Source: CBDFMG01 sp965221205 [NCBI: bacterium] | GTDB taxonomy: Bacteria; SM23-31 | Assembly (NCBI GenBank): GCA_965221205.1 | Contig: OZ244870.1 | Coordinates: 992,001 to 1,056,000, forward strand | DNA: 64,000 nucleotides | Direction of reading: 5' to 3' | Part shown: positions 1 through 10,344 of the stretch, piece after piece | Numbering within the stretch: position 1 is the stretch's first letter | How the letters are laid out: every line of letters begins with the position of its first letter | Notes under the pieces: model-generated | The model's database searches: none | Told to the model about the DNA's origin: nothing | Seen by the model: only the letters and a program-made list of their open reading frames with translations | Made by a program: the position numbers and the translations under genes

Positions 1-7
1 CTATCCT

Positions 8-27
8 TTAACCACTATTAACCACTA
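8..27. repeat. 10-bp perfect tandem duplication
   Basis: The unit TTAACCACTA occurs twice in direct succession, just upstream of and touching the ATG of the broken nrnA-like gene. It is one of several such short duplications in the window. Confidence 0.8.
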
Positions 28-802
28 TGAAAACGTCATTGATACCCGAACAAACTTGGAAACAGCTTGAATCGGTTATCCAAGACAATACATCATTTAC
101 CATCACGTCACTTGTCAATCCGGTTTATACTCGATAACAGCAATAAAGACCGCCTGAGCAGAATGCAGCCGATTATATTAGAGAGCCCGGCTTACAAAAT
201 CTGCATTGACCATCATGAGGACAACAATCTTGATGCCGAATTAAAAATCACCTCCGAATCGGCGAGTGCTACTGCTGAGTTAATATATGATCTGCTGATA
301 AACTTGAAAGCTACCATCGACCGCGAGATTAGCACTTTACGTCGGAATACTGACCGACACAAATTCATTTTCCGAGCCGAATACGACATCGCGGGTGCAT
401 GAAGTTGCCTCCGAACTGCTGGAATCAACAGAATTATTTAAGGATACACTTGCAACGATGTCGAGCAACTGCGGAGGAAAGCTCGCATGGATGAAAATAA
501 CCGGAGAAATGGTTGAAAAGAGTGGAGCGCTCCGCGAGGAAGTCGAGGGATTCGTGGACTATCCACTCACCATTGAGGGGGTGCAGATTGCCATTCTATT
601 TCTTGAAGTTCCGAGAAGGGGTACAAAAATCAGTCTCCGGGCAAAGAATTCATTCAATGTTCACGCGCTCGCCCAAAAGTTCGGGGGAGGCGGTCACCGG
701 CACGCTGCGGGAATTCGACTTCACGAAATTTCTATTGACGAGGCGATAACACAGGTACTTGATGAAGCATGTTGCTACTATAACAGTCAGATAAGTCAAT
801 AG
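27..802 (+). pseudogene. NrnA-like DHH/DHHA1 phosphoesterase, broken
   Basis: This is a remnant of a bifunctional oligoribonuclease/pAp phosphatase (NrnA-like). Reading from ATG 27 gives a normal family N-terminus, but the frame hits TAA near 136. From about 120 a second frame carries the DHH domain (LDNSNKDRL, then ICIDHH and SASATAELIY). From about 330 a third frame carries the end of the DHH domain (GILTDT, NTTSRVHEVASELLE) and the DHHA1 domain with its GGGGHRHAAG motif. The stretch between the N-terminal strand and LDNS is roughly 50 residues shorter than in intact homologues, including the first aspartate motif, so there is an internal deletion as well as one clear frameshift. The catalytic DHH site is incomplete. 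The family assignment is firm and the loss of function is inferred. Confidence 0.8.
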
Positions 803-877
803 TAATCAAATTAAAACCGGTCTGTATCGTAATGAACCGGGTGCTTGTATCGGTCCCGATGTCAACAGAAGCTCACT

Positions 878-1826
878 ATGGACATATCGGATGTCATCGC
901 GAAATGCCGGGATTTACCCGAAACAAAAAGTAATCAGACACGCAACATCCGCAGGGCAAAATTGTCTGATCTGAACCATTTCGGCAGGTTCTTTGAAGAG
1001 AGAGAATTAGAATCAGTCATCGAACATGATGTCCGAGATTATTTTGATACACTCAGAGAAGAAGCTCACTATTCGATTTCCACAATTGTTAGAATATGGT
1101 TGACCGTCCGGACGTTCTGTGATTTTTTGTGGAGAGGAGAAAATTTGCGGGAATAATCCTGCTGCGGGGATCAAAGTGACGCCCAGACCGGAACTTCGGG
1201 TACCGGAAATCCTAACAAAAGGGGAACTGCGAAGATGGCTTGCCGCTCCGCAGAAAGAACAAAAAACTCGAAATACGAAAGAAGAAACAGGCAGGAAATG
1301 ACAATGCCCGTATCGATGAACAGATATATAACTCAGTGCGGAGTCATGCGCTCATTGAACTCCTTTTTGCATCGGGAATGCGCCCCGGGGAAATAGTGAA
1401 AATCAATCAACACAACATAAATCTCGGCGCGCGCGTACAGTTACCATACATAATCAAAAAGGTATAGCCCGTATAGGCTATTTCCCATCGGAGGATGTGT
1501 GCCGGATAATGCATCACTATATAAAAATGTCGTTGGAACAGCAGAAAGACCGAGTTGGTGATTCGGAATAATTGCTGTCTCATGAAGAAATGGTACGGGT
1601 ATTATTCGCTCTTCGCCTATAAAAACGGAACGTCCTTGTCGGAAAATGCTGTCAGAAAAATAGTCCGCCGGTATGCTGAACAGGCCGGTATAAAAAAGAC
1701 GGTTACCCCCTATACCTTGCGCCATACAATGGCTGTGTTTTTGAAAAAATCTGGCACCGATAACCACGCTGTCAATAGGTTGCTCGGAATTGTATCATAA
1801 AACCACAGAGGATTAATACTCCCGTA
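878..1826 (+). pseudogene. Tyrosine recombinase (XerC/XerD-like), broken
   Basis: Spread over three forward frames is a phage-integrase-family recombinase. First comes an N-terminal SAM-like core-binding region (about 878-1150), continued in another frame with NPAAGIK and ILTKGELRRWL (about 1150-1300). Next is the catalytic box I with ASGMRPGEIVKIN (1365-1410). Last is box II with TPYTLRHTMAV (about 1707-1740), where the usual histidine two before LRHT is replaced by tyrosine. The end reads LLG and then loses frame; a TTED remnant near 1805 marks where the catalytic tyrosine should be. At least three frameshifts and one in-frame TAA (1570) are needed to join the pieces. It cannot make an active recombinase. 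I cannot tell whether it was the chromosome-dimer resolvase or an element integrase. Confidence 0.8.
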
Positions 1827-1840
1827 ATCATGCACAATAA

Positions 1841-2572
1841 ATGAATAAGAATCAACTGAAAGATACCGGTGAACGGATGATCCCGCCTAGAAAGGACGAG
1901 GTCAGTTTTGTCTTTGCACGGCACCGGTTTGCATACGAATACGCAGCTCAGTATGTTGCGGAGAAAACCGTACTCGATGTAGGATGTGGGACGGGATACG
2001 GCTGTGAACTGTTCAGCCGCACAGCAGCATTTGTATGTGGTATTGATAAAGACTGGTCTGCCGCTGCATATAGTCGCGAACAATATGGCAATGATAACAC
2101 CGCTTTTTGCTGTATGGATGCTTCCGGATTGGCGGTAAAAAGGCAATTTGACATTACAGTATCATTTCAGATTATGGAACATGTCAATGACTGCGGGATA
2201 TATATAAACGAACTCAAACGGATTACGAAAAGAGGCGGTTTGATACTAATCAGCACACCGAATGTCATAATACCACCGAATGAAACAGAGAAAAATCCGT
2301 TTCACACAATCGAGTTTAATTTTCAAACGTTCAGCAATCTGATCAGCACCCATTTTTCATCATATTCTTTATCAGGTGTTGTCTATTCGGATAAAAATAT
2401 TCTGAGAACAATCATTGATGCCCTTCCGGTTTATCGATTGGGAAAATGGCTCAAACGGAAAAGTGCAGTTAAAAAATTTGCGGATAAAACTCTCAAATTA
2501 ACGCGGTTTACAATGTCAAAATCACAGCCTGAAAAATTTCATGATCTCTTTGCACTGTGCGAGAACCGCTGA
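1841..2572 (+). CDS. Class I SAM-dependent methyltransferase
   Basis: The 243-residue protein has the Rossmann methyltransferase fold of the Methyltransf_11/25 type. Motif I is VLDVGCGTGYG at about residues 45-55. The acidic residue ending strand 2 is in GIDKD, motif II-like FDITVSFQIMEHV follows, and the post-motif LKRITKRGGLILISTPN is typical of small-molecule or lipid/sugar methyltransferases. It is soluble with no signal peptide. The substrate cannot be inferred, because neighbours on both sides are unrelated (a broken recombinase and a UPF0173 hydrolase). It is intact and of normal length for the family. Confidence 0.85.
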   Translation: MNKNQLKDTGERMIPPRKDEVSFVFARHRFAYEYAAQYVAEKTVLDVGCGTGYGCELFSRTAAFVCGIDKDWSAAAYSREQYGNDNTAFCCMDASGLAVKRQFDITVSFQIMEHVNDCGIYINELKRITKRGGLILISTPNVIIPPNETEKNPFHTIEFNFQTFSNLISTHFSSYSLSGVVYSDKNILRTIIDALPVYRLGKWLKRKSAVKKFADKTLKLTRFTMSKSQPEKFHDLFALCENR

Positions 2573-2792
2573 TTGTTGAATCTGAGACACACAAACTGTG
2601 CCGATCAGGCTTGAACATTATGAGCCTGAGAATGCTACGTTTTTACTTGCGAAATAATTTTCGAGTTAGTACTTTACTATTTAAAGCATTGAAATTAAAC
2701 CGGTTAGCGCTAAATATTGCGCTGGACTGATTGCCGATGGTGAACTAATTTCCGATCTGTACTATCCGTCATTTATGCAAGGGAAAGAACTT

Positions 2793-3479
2793 ATGAACAT
2801 AGAGTTTTGCGGACATTCCTGTTTTCTCTTGCGTGATGGGAGACATTCGGTTATCATCGATCCATTTTTGTCCGGAAATCCAGTAGCAGTGCGAAAACCG
2901 GAAGAGGTCAGCGTTGAGGCTGTTTTGCTGACCCATGGCCACGGCGATCATATCGGCGATGCCATAGCAATTGCACAGAGAAACAATGCAACGATTATAG
3001 CACCATACGAACTTGCGACCTACAGTGGAAAAAAGGGAGCTCAGGTGCATCCGATGCATATCGGCGGTGGGCGTGATTTTCCGTTCGGGCGGGTAAAACT
3101 GACGCAGGCATGGCACGGATCTGCTGTATTTGATGACGGTGATATTCCAATTTACACGGGAAATCCGTGCGGATTTATCCTGACTATGGGCAGCACAACA
3201 GTCTATCATGCAGGAGATACCGGATTGTTCGGAGATATGAAACTGATTGGCGATAGGAACGATATCGATTGTGCATTTCTGCCGATTGGTGACAATTTTA
3301 CAATGGGAATCGATGATGCGCTTTACGCGCTTGAATTACTACAACCGAAAAAAGTGATTCCTATGCATTATGACACGTTTCCGGTCATTGAAGTCGAGGT
3401 AAGTGATTTTACGGATGGGGCGAAGCAGAAGGGATATGAATGTATCGTGCTGAAACCGGGCGAGTCAACAGCACTCTGA
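2793..3479 (+). CDS. UPF0173 metal-dependent hydrolase
   Basis: This is a metallo-beta-lactamase-fold hydrolase of the UPF0173 (YtkL) family. Visible are the opening MNIEFCGHSCFLL, the metal motif LTHGHGDHIGDA (HxHxDH), the later ligand region YHAGDTGLF and the terminal histidine in IPMHYDTFP. I place the start at ATG 2793 rather than 2775: family members begin directly with this strand, and GGGAAAG precedes 2793 at a suitable distance. The substrate of the family is not established. An intrinsic terminator at 3531 closes the unit, so it is probably transcribed alone. Confidence 0.9.
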   Translation: MNIEFCGHSCFLLRDGRHSVIIDPFLSGNPVAVRKPEEVSVEAVLLTHGHGDHIGDAIAIAQRNNATIIAPYELATYSGKKGAQVHPMHIGGGRDFPFGRVKLTQAWHGSAVFDDGDIPIYTGNPCGFILTMGSTTVYHAGDTGLFGDMKLIGDRNDIDCAFLPIGDNFTMGIDDALYALELLQPKKVIPMHYDTFPVIEVEVSDFTDGAKQKGYECIVLKPGESTAL

Positions 3480-3530
3480 CGTAGTATTGTTCGTTGGTAA
3501 TGGTAATGTAAACACATATGATTTTTCAAT

Positions 3531-3559
3531 AAGGTCATTGCATCTTCATGACCTTTTTT
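3531..3559 (+). terminator. Intrinsic terminator after UPF0173 gene
   Basis: AAGGTCAT pairs with ATGACCTT around a 9-nt loop and is followed by a T run. It lies 51 bp after the UPF0173 stop codon. An ATG at 3548 sits in its 3' arm, which argues against that codon being the murB start. Confidence 0.85.
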
Positions 3560-3628
3560 GCATTTTTGAAAAGGCAATTAGGGCAATGTGTTGACATTGT
3601 TCCTGTGATACCCGTAGAGAAAGCTGTA

Positions 3629-4585
3629 ATGAACCGAGAAGAACAATACAACGATTTGAGGAATCTGTTTCCCGGTTTGATCCTGAAGGATGAGCCGATG
3701 AGCAGTCATACAACATTGCGTATCGGTGGTATAGCCGATCTCTTTTGCGAAATCCAGTTGCCGAGCAAGCTCATTCCGGTACTGCAGGCAGCACGAGAAC
3801 GTTCGGTTCCGATTTTTGTACTTGGAAGCGGTAGTAACATCCTTATCGACGATGCAGGATTCAGGGGATTAATAATAAAATTTATAAATACCGATCCGCC
3901 TCGTCTCGATTTTCCCCATGTGACAGTCCCCGCTGGAAGTTCTTTGAAGGATCTTCTGGAATTTGCCGCAAAAAACGCTTTGAGCGGACTTGAGTTTCTT
4001 GCGGGAATTCCCGGAACGCTCGGTGGTGCGCTCTACATGAATGCCGGCGCCTATGGGATAACAATCGGAGAATTATTTGTCAATGCAGAGATTATCGATG
4101 ACGATTTGGAACTTAAAACTGTCGATGCAGATTTTTTTCAATTCCGGTATCGGAAGTCTGTTCTGCAGGAGAAACCTTTTACGGTAGTGTCGATTGTTCT
4201 TACCGTGAATAGAGGAGATGAACCGTCGATCCGTGCCGAATATAACCGGATATTATCGATCAGAGCAGAAAAACATCCGAAACACGATGTGCCGTGTGCC
4301 GGAAGTTATTTCAAAAATCTCCCGCCGGAAAATCCGGGAAGGCACAGGCGCCCGGCTGGATATTTTTTGGAGCAAGCAGGTGTGAAATCGCTCTCAGTCG
4401 GTGGTGCGGAGGTCTATAGCGGGCATGCAAACATTATTATTAATACCGGAGGAGCAACAGCACGAGACGTTATAGAATTGGCTCGCAGGATGAAACAGGC
4501 TGTTTTGGAGAAATTTAATATTGCACTTGAAGAGGAAGTAAAATATCTCGATTCGGTTAAGGGCATTGGTCGGGCAGATGGTTGA
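3629..4585 (+). CDS. murB: UDP-N-acetylenolpyruvoylglucosamine reductase
   Basis: MurB is the cytoplasmic flavoenzyme that reduces UDP-GlcNAc-enolpyruvate to UDP-MurNAc in peptidoglycan synthesis. The FAD-binding signature GSGSNILI and the AGIPGTLGGALYMNAGAYG loop are present. So are the FRYRKS substrate-binding tyrosine, the catalytic serine in AGSYFKN and the closing glutamate in LEEEVKYL. The length (318 residues) and the compact C-terminal domain fit type II MurB. An in-frame ATG at 3548 lies inside the upstream terminator, so the start at 3629 is preferred. No other mur genes are adjacent. Confidence 0.93.
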   Translation: MNREEQYNDLRNLFPGLILKDEPMSSHTTLRIGGIADLFCEIQLPSKLIPVLQAARERSVPIFVLGSGSNILIDDAGFRGLIIKFINTDPPRLDFPHVTVPAGSSLKDLLEFAAKNALSGLEFLAGIPGTLGGALYMNAGAYGITIGELFVNAEIIDDDLELKTVDADFFQFRYRKSVLQEKPFTVVSIVLTVNRGDEPSIRAEYNRILSIRAEKHPKHDVPCAGSYFKNLPPENPGRHRRPAGYFLEQAGVKSLSVGGAEVYSGHANIIINTGGATARDVIELARRMKQAVLEKFNIALEEEVKYLDSVKGIGRADG

Positions 4586-4687
4586 TATCTTATTTAAAAT
4601 GCAAGAGTTAGGGCAGAGATTGTTTGATTTTCCCTTAATAATTTTGTATACTTTAGCCTCTTTTATATTGGGTAGTTATGCAAAAAA

Positions 4688-6544
4688 ATGGGTAATTTGC
4701 CCAATAGACAAAGTGGAAATTGTGACGATGAGATGACACGTTTGAATAAATTTCGAAGTGAAGTGGGTGAATGGGCTGTTCGGCATCCAAAAATAGTGCT
4801 TGTTATTCTGGCGCTATGTGTTCTTTACGGTTATTTTCATTTCGGATTAGAGAGTTCGTCTTGGATGGTTACGGCATGGCGTGTCGTAACGCTGCTTGGA
4901 ATTGCAGCGCTTGTCGTATCCCCGTATGACAGGATAAAAGTGGTTAAGATTGAGCAGAGAACAGCCGAACCACACGAAGAGATAATCTCGATCGACGAAG
5001 AGACCAACACAGTATCTTTTCCGGGTTTTTCTGATACATATTTCTTTCAAAATTGGCGTAATATCGAGAAAGATTACAATCTCTTTCTATCAAAAATTCT
5101 GACGGTAATCAAAAGGACATTTGCAGGACATACGGCGGCATTTTATTTCTATGATGTCAATACAGATTCGCTGAATGCGAAAAGTATTGTCTCCGAGGAT
5201 GAGCATACCATAAGAAGTGGTAACGTAGGATCTGAAGAGAAAATATTCGGGAAAATATTCGAACGGAGCAGTCCGTATTATTCGAATGAAAGAGATGAAG
5301 TTCAGGATCTCCAGCCGTTTTACATGAACGGAAATTCGGTATCGTCTCTTGTAGCGACACCGGTAGTAATTGAGGATGAAATCAGGGGTGTAGTCGTAAT
5401 CGACTGTCTTAAAAAAAATGCCTACTCGGATGAAGACATGCCGCTGATTGAGTCGTATGCAGAAATTATTGCGGAAACAATTGTTAATTATAATAGTTTG
5501 TCCGAGTTTGAACATTCTGCACAGTTGTTTTCATATTTTTACGAAGTTAGCAGAGGCCTGATATCAAATTTGAAATTCGATGAGATTCTTGATCTTTTGG
5601 TTTCTGTTATGAAGGGTGTAATCAACTACGACAGACTTACGATATCAGAGTACACTACCGGCAGTGATGAAGCAAAGATTATCCGGGTGAGCGGGCAAAT
5701 TGACGATTTTCCCGAAAATACTGTATTCCCCCTTGATGAAGGGTTGACTGGTTGGATAATCCGGAATAAAAAAACAAAATTGATGGCAGATATCGAAAAG
5801 AATGAATATTTCCTACCCAGATACCATTCAAAGGAGAAAACAAACTATAATCTCAGATCGTTTCTCGGTGTACCGGTTAGTTACCATAAAGTCTGTTTCG
5901 GAACGATTACAGTTGAGAGTGCTAAACCCGATAAATACTCAGTACGAGATGAGAAAATTCTGACAATTCTCGCAAACAACTTTGGTGTTGCGCTTGAACG
6001 GGGACATGCATTACAGCAGCTCGAACTGCAGGCAACAACTGACGGACTAACCCAACTTTATAACTACCGCATGTTCATGCAACGGATAGCAAACGAAGTA
6101 GAGCGGTCGATACGTTATGATCAGAATTTCACCCTGCTCATGGTCGATATCGACTATTTCAAGCAGGTCAACGACACCTACGGGCATCGTGCCGGCGATA
6201 AAATCTTGATGCAAGTTGCATCGACGATTAAAAAAAGCTTGAGAAATGTCGACTTTGTATCCAGATACGGCGGGGAAGAATTTGCTGTAATCTTAGTAGA
6301 AACCCAGCTCAAGGACGCATTATATACTGCTGAACGTATCCGGGAAAATATCGCAAACATGCACACTACGTATGAGAAGAATGTTCTAGATGTGACGGTC
6401 AGTATCGGTGCTGTTGAATTCCCGAACAATTCTAAAGAGGCTGAAACGCTGATTCACGAGGCTGACATGGCGTTATATGAAGCAAAATCAAAAGGACGGA
6501 ACAGAATTGTAACGGTTGATTCGGCAAAGCATTCTATTTCCTAA
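4688..6544 (+). CDS. Membrane GAF-GGDEF diguanylate cyclase
   Basis: The predicted enzyme makes the second messenger cyclic di-GMP from two GTP. The N-terminus carries two hydrophobic segments (roughly residues 35-80). Two GAF-like sensor regions follow (about 120-265 and 285-440), then a GGDEF domain from about 455. The active-site motif is GGEEF at about residue 528. The product-inhibition I-site RNVD sits five residues before it, so feedback control is likely retained. ATG 4733 is an alternative start; neither has a clear ribosome binding site. The partner effector is not in the window. Confidence 0.88.
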   Translation: MGNLPNRQSGNCDDEMTRLNKFRSEVGEWAVRHPKIVLVILALCVLYGYFHFGLESSSWMVTAWRVVTLLGIAALVVSPYDRIKVVKIEQRTAEPHEEIISIDEETNTVSFPGFSDTYFFQNWRNIEKDYNLFLSKILTVIKRTFAGHTAAFYFYDVNTDSLNAKSIVSEDEHTIRSGNVGSEEKIFGKIFERSSPYYSNERDEVQDLQPFYMNGNSVSSLVATPVVIEDEIRGVVVIDCLKKNAYSDEDMPLIESYAEIIAETIVNYNSLSEFEHSAQLFSYFYEVSRGLISNLKFDEILDLLVSVMKGVINYDRLTISEYTTGSDEAKIIRVSGQIDDFPENTVFPLDEGLTGWIIRNKKTKLMADIEKNEYFLPRYHSKEKTNYNLRSFLGVPVSYHKVCFGTITVESAKPDKYSVRDEKILTILANNFGVALERGHALQQLELQATTDGLTQLYNYRMFMQRIANEVERSIRYDQNFTLLMVDIDYFKQVNDTYGHRAGDKILMQVASTIKKSLRNVDFVSRYGGEEFAVILVETQLKDALYTAERIRENIANMHTTYEKNVLDVTVSIGAVEFPNNSKEAETLIHEADMALYEAKSKGRNRIVTVDSAKHSIS

Positions 6545-6555
6545 TTTAACTACAC

Positions 6556-7374
6556 ATGATACACAATATATCACATAGATTACGAATTTCCGGCTTACTT
6601 ACCGTCGGAATAGTTATTGTGCTGTCGAACATTGCTCCGGCAAACGCACAAGAGGGATTGAATCCCAAAACAGAAAGCGGTATAACAATTACAACTCCTG
6701 CATATGAAGAATTTGATGCAAACCCGATTCCGTTACCGTTCTTGCAAGTAAATACTGCAAAAAACAGCCATTTGCTGCTCATCGATAAATCGAAGCAAGA
6801 TCTGTATCTCTATAAATATGACGGACGATTCCATAGGATTAAGACACACGATTGTACAACCGGAGCAAATCCCGGTGATAAACGAGAAACCGGCGACTTG
6901 AAAACCCCGGAAGGCATTTATTTTTTTACCGATGTTTGGGAAGAAACTGATCTTATCAGGCAGTATCGAAAAATAGAAACGGCGCAGTATGCATTCAATA
7001 CCAACTATCCGAATGTGATTGATAAAATGAACAATAAGAACGGGTATGGCATCTGGCTCCATGCTTCAGATAAACCGGAACGGATAAAACAACCGTACGA
7101 CACAAAAGGATGCATTGTTGTCCGTAACGGAGATATGGTCGATCTCACACCCCATATTTCTCTTGAAAAGACACCGATCATTATCGTGAAAAAATTTGAT
7201 TTCCTTCAGGAAGATGCAGTTGAGCAGGAACGGGATCGGATACTGCGGTTTGTCGAAGCATGGTGTTCGAGCTGGGAGTCGGCCAAAATTGAGTGGTACC
7301 GAGAGTTTTATTCGCACCAATTTCTTTTAGTAATGACCGTACTTATGACGAATGAGTTGACTACACACAGTTGA
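6556..7374 (+). CDS. L,D-transpeptidase/carboxypeptidase (YkuD), Csd6-like, C-terminus lost
   Basis: This is an exported peptidoglycan-trimming enzyme. A signal peptide (about residues 1-32, ending ANAQ) precedes a YkuD domain. The catalytic histidine is in WLHASDKPE (about residue 168) and the cysteine in TKGCIVVRN (about 184). The region after it (RDRILRFVEAWCSSWE) begins the NTF2-like tail seen in Helicobacter Csd6-type proteins. A frameshift near 7320 then ends the frame at 7374, while the rest of the tail is readable downstream. The catalytic domain is complete, so a truncated enzyme may still be made. The Csd6 comparison rests on domain order and neighbours. Confidence 0.75.
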   Translation: MIHNISHRLRISGLLTVGIVIVLSNIAPANAQEGLNPKTESGITITTPAYEEFDANPIPLPFLQVNTAKNSHLLLIDKSKQDLYLYKYDGRFHRIKTHDCTTGANPGDKRETGDLKTPEGIYFFTDVWEETDLIRQYRKIETAQYAFNTNYPNVIDKMNNKNGYGIWLHASDKPERIKQPYDTKGCIVVRNGDMVDLTPHISLEKTPIIIVKKFDFLQEDAVEQERDRILRFVEAWCSSWESAKIEWYREFYSHQFLLVMTVLMTNELTTHS

Positions 7375-7565
7375 TTTTTCCAAACTATTCATGGATAAAG
7401 ATTGCACTCTCCGATTTTCAAATTCTCAAATTTGATGACTATTATTTGGTTTAATTTCATCAAAATTTTCAATTGGATATTTATACAGATTCGGGTATGA
7501 AAAAGCTTTATATTAATAATGACGATGAAAATCTGACGATAATTTCTGAACTTTGGTGCCGATAG
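7375..7565 (+). pseudogene. Detached NTF2-like tail of the L,D-transpeptidase
   Basis: In one forward frame, 7391-7565 reads WIKIALSDFQILKFDDYYLV, an in-frame TAA (7451), then QLDIYTDSGMKKLYI and ISELWCR before TAG 7563. This alternation matches the NTF2-like C-terminal domain expected after the YkuD domain. The tail is therefore severed by one upstream frameshift and one nonsense codon. Confidence 0.7.
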
Positions 7566-7635
7566 TACCGGCATAAATTAATCGCCCTGAAGAGGGTTTG
7601 ATACCATATATTTAATTTAATTTTGAGGCTTTAAA

Positions 7636-8388
7636 ATGTCGGAAGAAAATATTACCATAATGATTCTTAAAGGTGTCAAACGGGTCCGTAGCATCAAGGT
7701 GAATCGGGGTAGAATCCGGTTTGTGGTATGGGGGGGGTCAGTATTTGCATTCCTTTTTGTAATCTCCATCGGCCTCAATATGTATCAATATGTTTTTTTA
7801 AATGGTGCTGAACAATTTGCCCGAACCGACACTGGGGAAGCTGAACCTGCTAATGAAGTACAAACTGCTATCGGAACAAATGGGAATAATCAGAATGGTT
7901 TTACAGCAAATAGCAGCGGGCAGACAGCAAGTAATGGTACAAATCATAGCACGGCTGAGAATGATAATCCTCTTTTTGAAGAGACTGACTTTTTTGCCGG
8001 CGATAAATCTTCATCCGTTGTAGGATTGGTAGACTTGAAGGAGTCGGTTCAGCTCAATGGTGCTGAACTGAATATCACGTTCAGTATTTACAAAAAGGAT
8101 ATTCTGCAGGAAGCCGTTTCTGGCAGATTTGTGGTTCTTGTGAAAACATCGGATGCAAGCAATCCGTACTTGAGCTATCCGCAGGTAACTGTCAATTCCG
8201 ATGGTTCGATTAAAAACTTTGTGGACGGAGAAAGTTTTTTTATGCGCAATCTGACGATCAAAGAAAAACAAATTCTCCTTGTTGACAGAACATCAGAATT
8301 CGAATATTACAGAATTTTTATCTACTCTAATGTGGGTGAGCTTCTCCTCAGGCAAACTAGGCTAATCGACAGAAATACAATCGATTGA
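7636..8388 (+). CDS. Single-pass membrane protein, unknown
   Basis: I do not recognise this 250-residue protein. A basic N-terminal cytoplasmic segment (about 30 residues) is followed by one membrane span (about 31-50). A low-complexity Asn/Gly/Ser/Thr linker (about 60-115) leads to a folded periplasmic-looking domain of alternating beta strands (about 125-250). It lies between the Csd6-like and Csd4-like peptidoglycan genes, both of which are damaged, while this frame is intact. A structural or scaffold role for those enzymes is possible but is only inferred from position. Confidence 0.7.
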   Translation: MSEENITIMILKGVKRVRSIKVNRGRIRFVVWGGSVFAFLFVISIGLNMYQYVFLNGAEQFARTDTGEAEPANEVQTAIGTNGNNQNGFTANSSGQTASNGTNHSTAENDNPLFEETDFFAGDKSSSVVGLVDLKESVQLNGAELNITFSIYKKDILQEAVSGRFVVLVKTSDASNPYLSYPQVTVNSDGSIKNFVDGESFFMRNLTIKEKQILLVDRTSEFEYYRIFIYSNVGELLLRQTRLIDRNTID

Positions 8389-8473
8389 TGCAGATATTAT
8401 TAACTAATATGCTAGGAGTAGTGACATACAGTGTTTTCATTAGAGTTGCCATGCTGGTATAAATATTAATGTG

Positions 8474-10202
8474 ATGAATATAAAGTCCACATATAACCTG
8501 ATCTCTCTTGCAACGAGAATTATCACAATTATCGGATTGTGTTCAGTAGTGACAACAAAGGTATCATCGCTGCTTAGCGAATACGTTGCAGGAAGTGTAT
8601 TTCAAAAACACGGAGTATGAACTCAATATTTACCGGATTTCGGGTACTGAACCCGTCCCTACAATACTCATAATCGGCGGTATTCATAATGAGCCGGGTT
8701 GATACCTTACAGCCGACTCATATGTCGATATAGCACTTAAGCGGGGGAATCTGATTGGTTGTGCCGCGAGCAAAACTTTCAGACTATTATCGAGGATGTG
8801 CGGAGTGTTTTGGGAGACATGAACCAGCTATTCAATCTTGACGAACCTCGATTCGAAAATGACCATGCAATGGAAATAGTTGAAATTCTCAAAGGACTCA
8901 TTGCTGAAAGTGATATGATGCTCAACCTGCACGACGGATGGGGGTCTTATAGAGATGATTATATCGACGAAATGCACAATCCGCTAAGGCTCGGTCAGTC
9001 TATATATTGCCGATACTGATGTCTATACCATTCCGGGATCGGATCAGCAAATTCATCTTAGAAATATCAGTGAAAAAATATGTACACCAGTAAATTCTCA
9101 GATCGAAAACGGAGAACGCGCTATTCGATTTAATAACCACAATACCTACTCGGAAGAGAGTGCACACACAGACCAGCGGGGATCTGCCACATTCTGTGCG
9201 CTTTCGAGTCATCATATTCCGGCATTCGGTATCGAGACATCAAAAAACATAACCGATGTTGAATTGCTTGTCCGGTATCAGACAATCGTTGTCAATGCAT
9301 TTTCCGAGGAATTCGGCGTTATTCGCGATGTTGTCCGCAAACCGATTACAGAACCGCGGCTACAATTCATCGCAGCATCGATCAACGGTCATCAGCCCAG
9401 GTTGTTTCTTAACAATGAAACTCTTAACAATGAAACAGTGTATTTGAAAAGTGGTGACACGGTTAAAATTGAACATATCGAATATTGAACATTATGGCAA
9501 TACGAACGATCTGGGGAAAGATTTAGCGGTTTTCAGTAATGCATCAATTTCTTGTTAAAAAAGATAATGCAACGTTCGGCACAGTAAATATAGAAATGTC
9601 CGAAAACGAGACGGAAGCAATTGGTGCGACTGATCGATACAAGCCCTGCTACTGAAATATTTCAAAATGCGTATGTCAATCTCTTTGGATTCCGGTCAAA
9701 GGAGCAGCAGAAAAACACAGGTGATGACCGGAATCTCCTGATTAATATTTCGGTCGATCTGGACTCGAAATATTCTGTAAGAGAGGAGGGTGTAGAATGT
9801 GAAGTTCGGTTAGAAAACGACTTGAAAGTGTTCTCGAAAATGCGACTAAAATTGATCGAACCCGCTTTAAAACATCTCGTGCTGAAATTTGATAACGGAA
9901 ATATGGGGTATTTGAAAAACGGTGAAACTTATACATTCTCTAATGAACATATATTTGAAATTGTTGGTGTAAAAACAACGATACCTAACAACAGTAGTGT
10001 CAGAGTGAAGATCAACGGATTTGTTGGGAATAGTGCGGGAAGTGATATGTAGACACCGATCGATATAGCAATGGAGCTTCTTCCTGAATATTCTGTCGAT
10101 AAACATGGAAGGACCTTTGCGGTAGAAGTGCTCTACCGAGGAGAACAGATTGGAACTGCATATCTTATCCTCAGTAATGAAGTGTACGAAAATAATAGAT
10201 AA
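8474..10202 (+). pseudogene. M14/M99 carboxypeptidase (Csd4-like), broken
   Basis: Pieces in all three forward frames assemble into a secreted zinc carboxypeptidase of the M99 (Helicobacter Csd4) type. An N-terminal signal-like segment starts at 8474. ILIIGGIHNEPG is the first metal motif, one residue short of the usual HxxE spacing. An in-frame TGA follows it, and then NLHDGWGSY carries the second histidine. IPAFGIETSKNI (about 9225) holds the catalytic glutamate, and C-terminal beta domains run to 10202. At least four frameshifts and two nonsense codons interrupt it, and a 14-15 bp tandem duplication lies at 9408. With the Csd6-like gene upstream it resembles a helical-cell-shape peptidoglycan module that has decayed. 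Confidence 0.75.
9408..9436. repeat. Tandem duplication inside the M99 pseudogene
   Basis: CTTAACAATGAAAC occurs twice with a period of 15 bp. The insertion keeps the frame of that segment and duplicates an LNNET peptide. Confidence 0.75.
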
Positions 10203-10344
10203 CTAAAATATATACTACTATTAAGGCTGATCTGAATTGATTAGACTGCTTTGTAATATTCTTCATCGAGAATTAAAGAGTGCTCGGTAGAATGAAGTTT
10301 ACATGCTGAATAATTAAATTGGAAGGCAGAGAAAAGGAAGTAAC

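Noticed and set aside
3548-3628. MurB starting at ATG 3548
   Set aside because: This ATG lies in the 3' arm of the UPF0173 terminator hairpin, and the extra 27 residues do not resemble the MurB N-terminus.
8474-10202. TGA in the M99 gene read as selenocysteine, or stop-codon reassignment in general
   Set aside because: In-frame stops in the broken genes are a mix of TAA, TAG and TGA and come together with frameshifts. Intact genes use ordinary stops. No recoding signal is needed.
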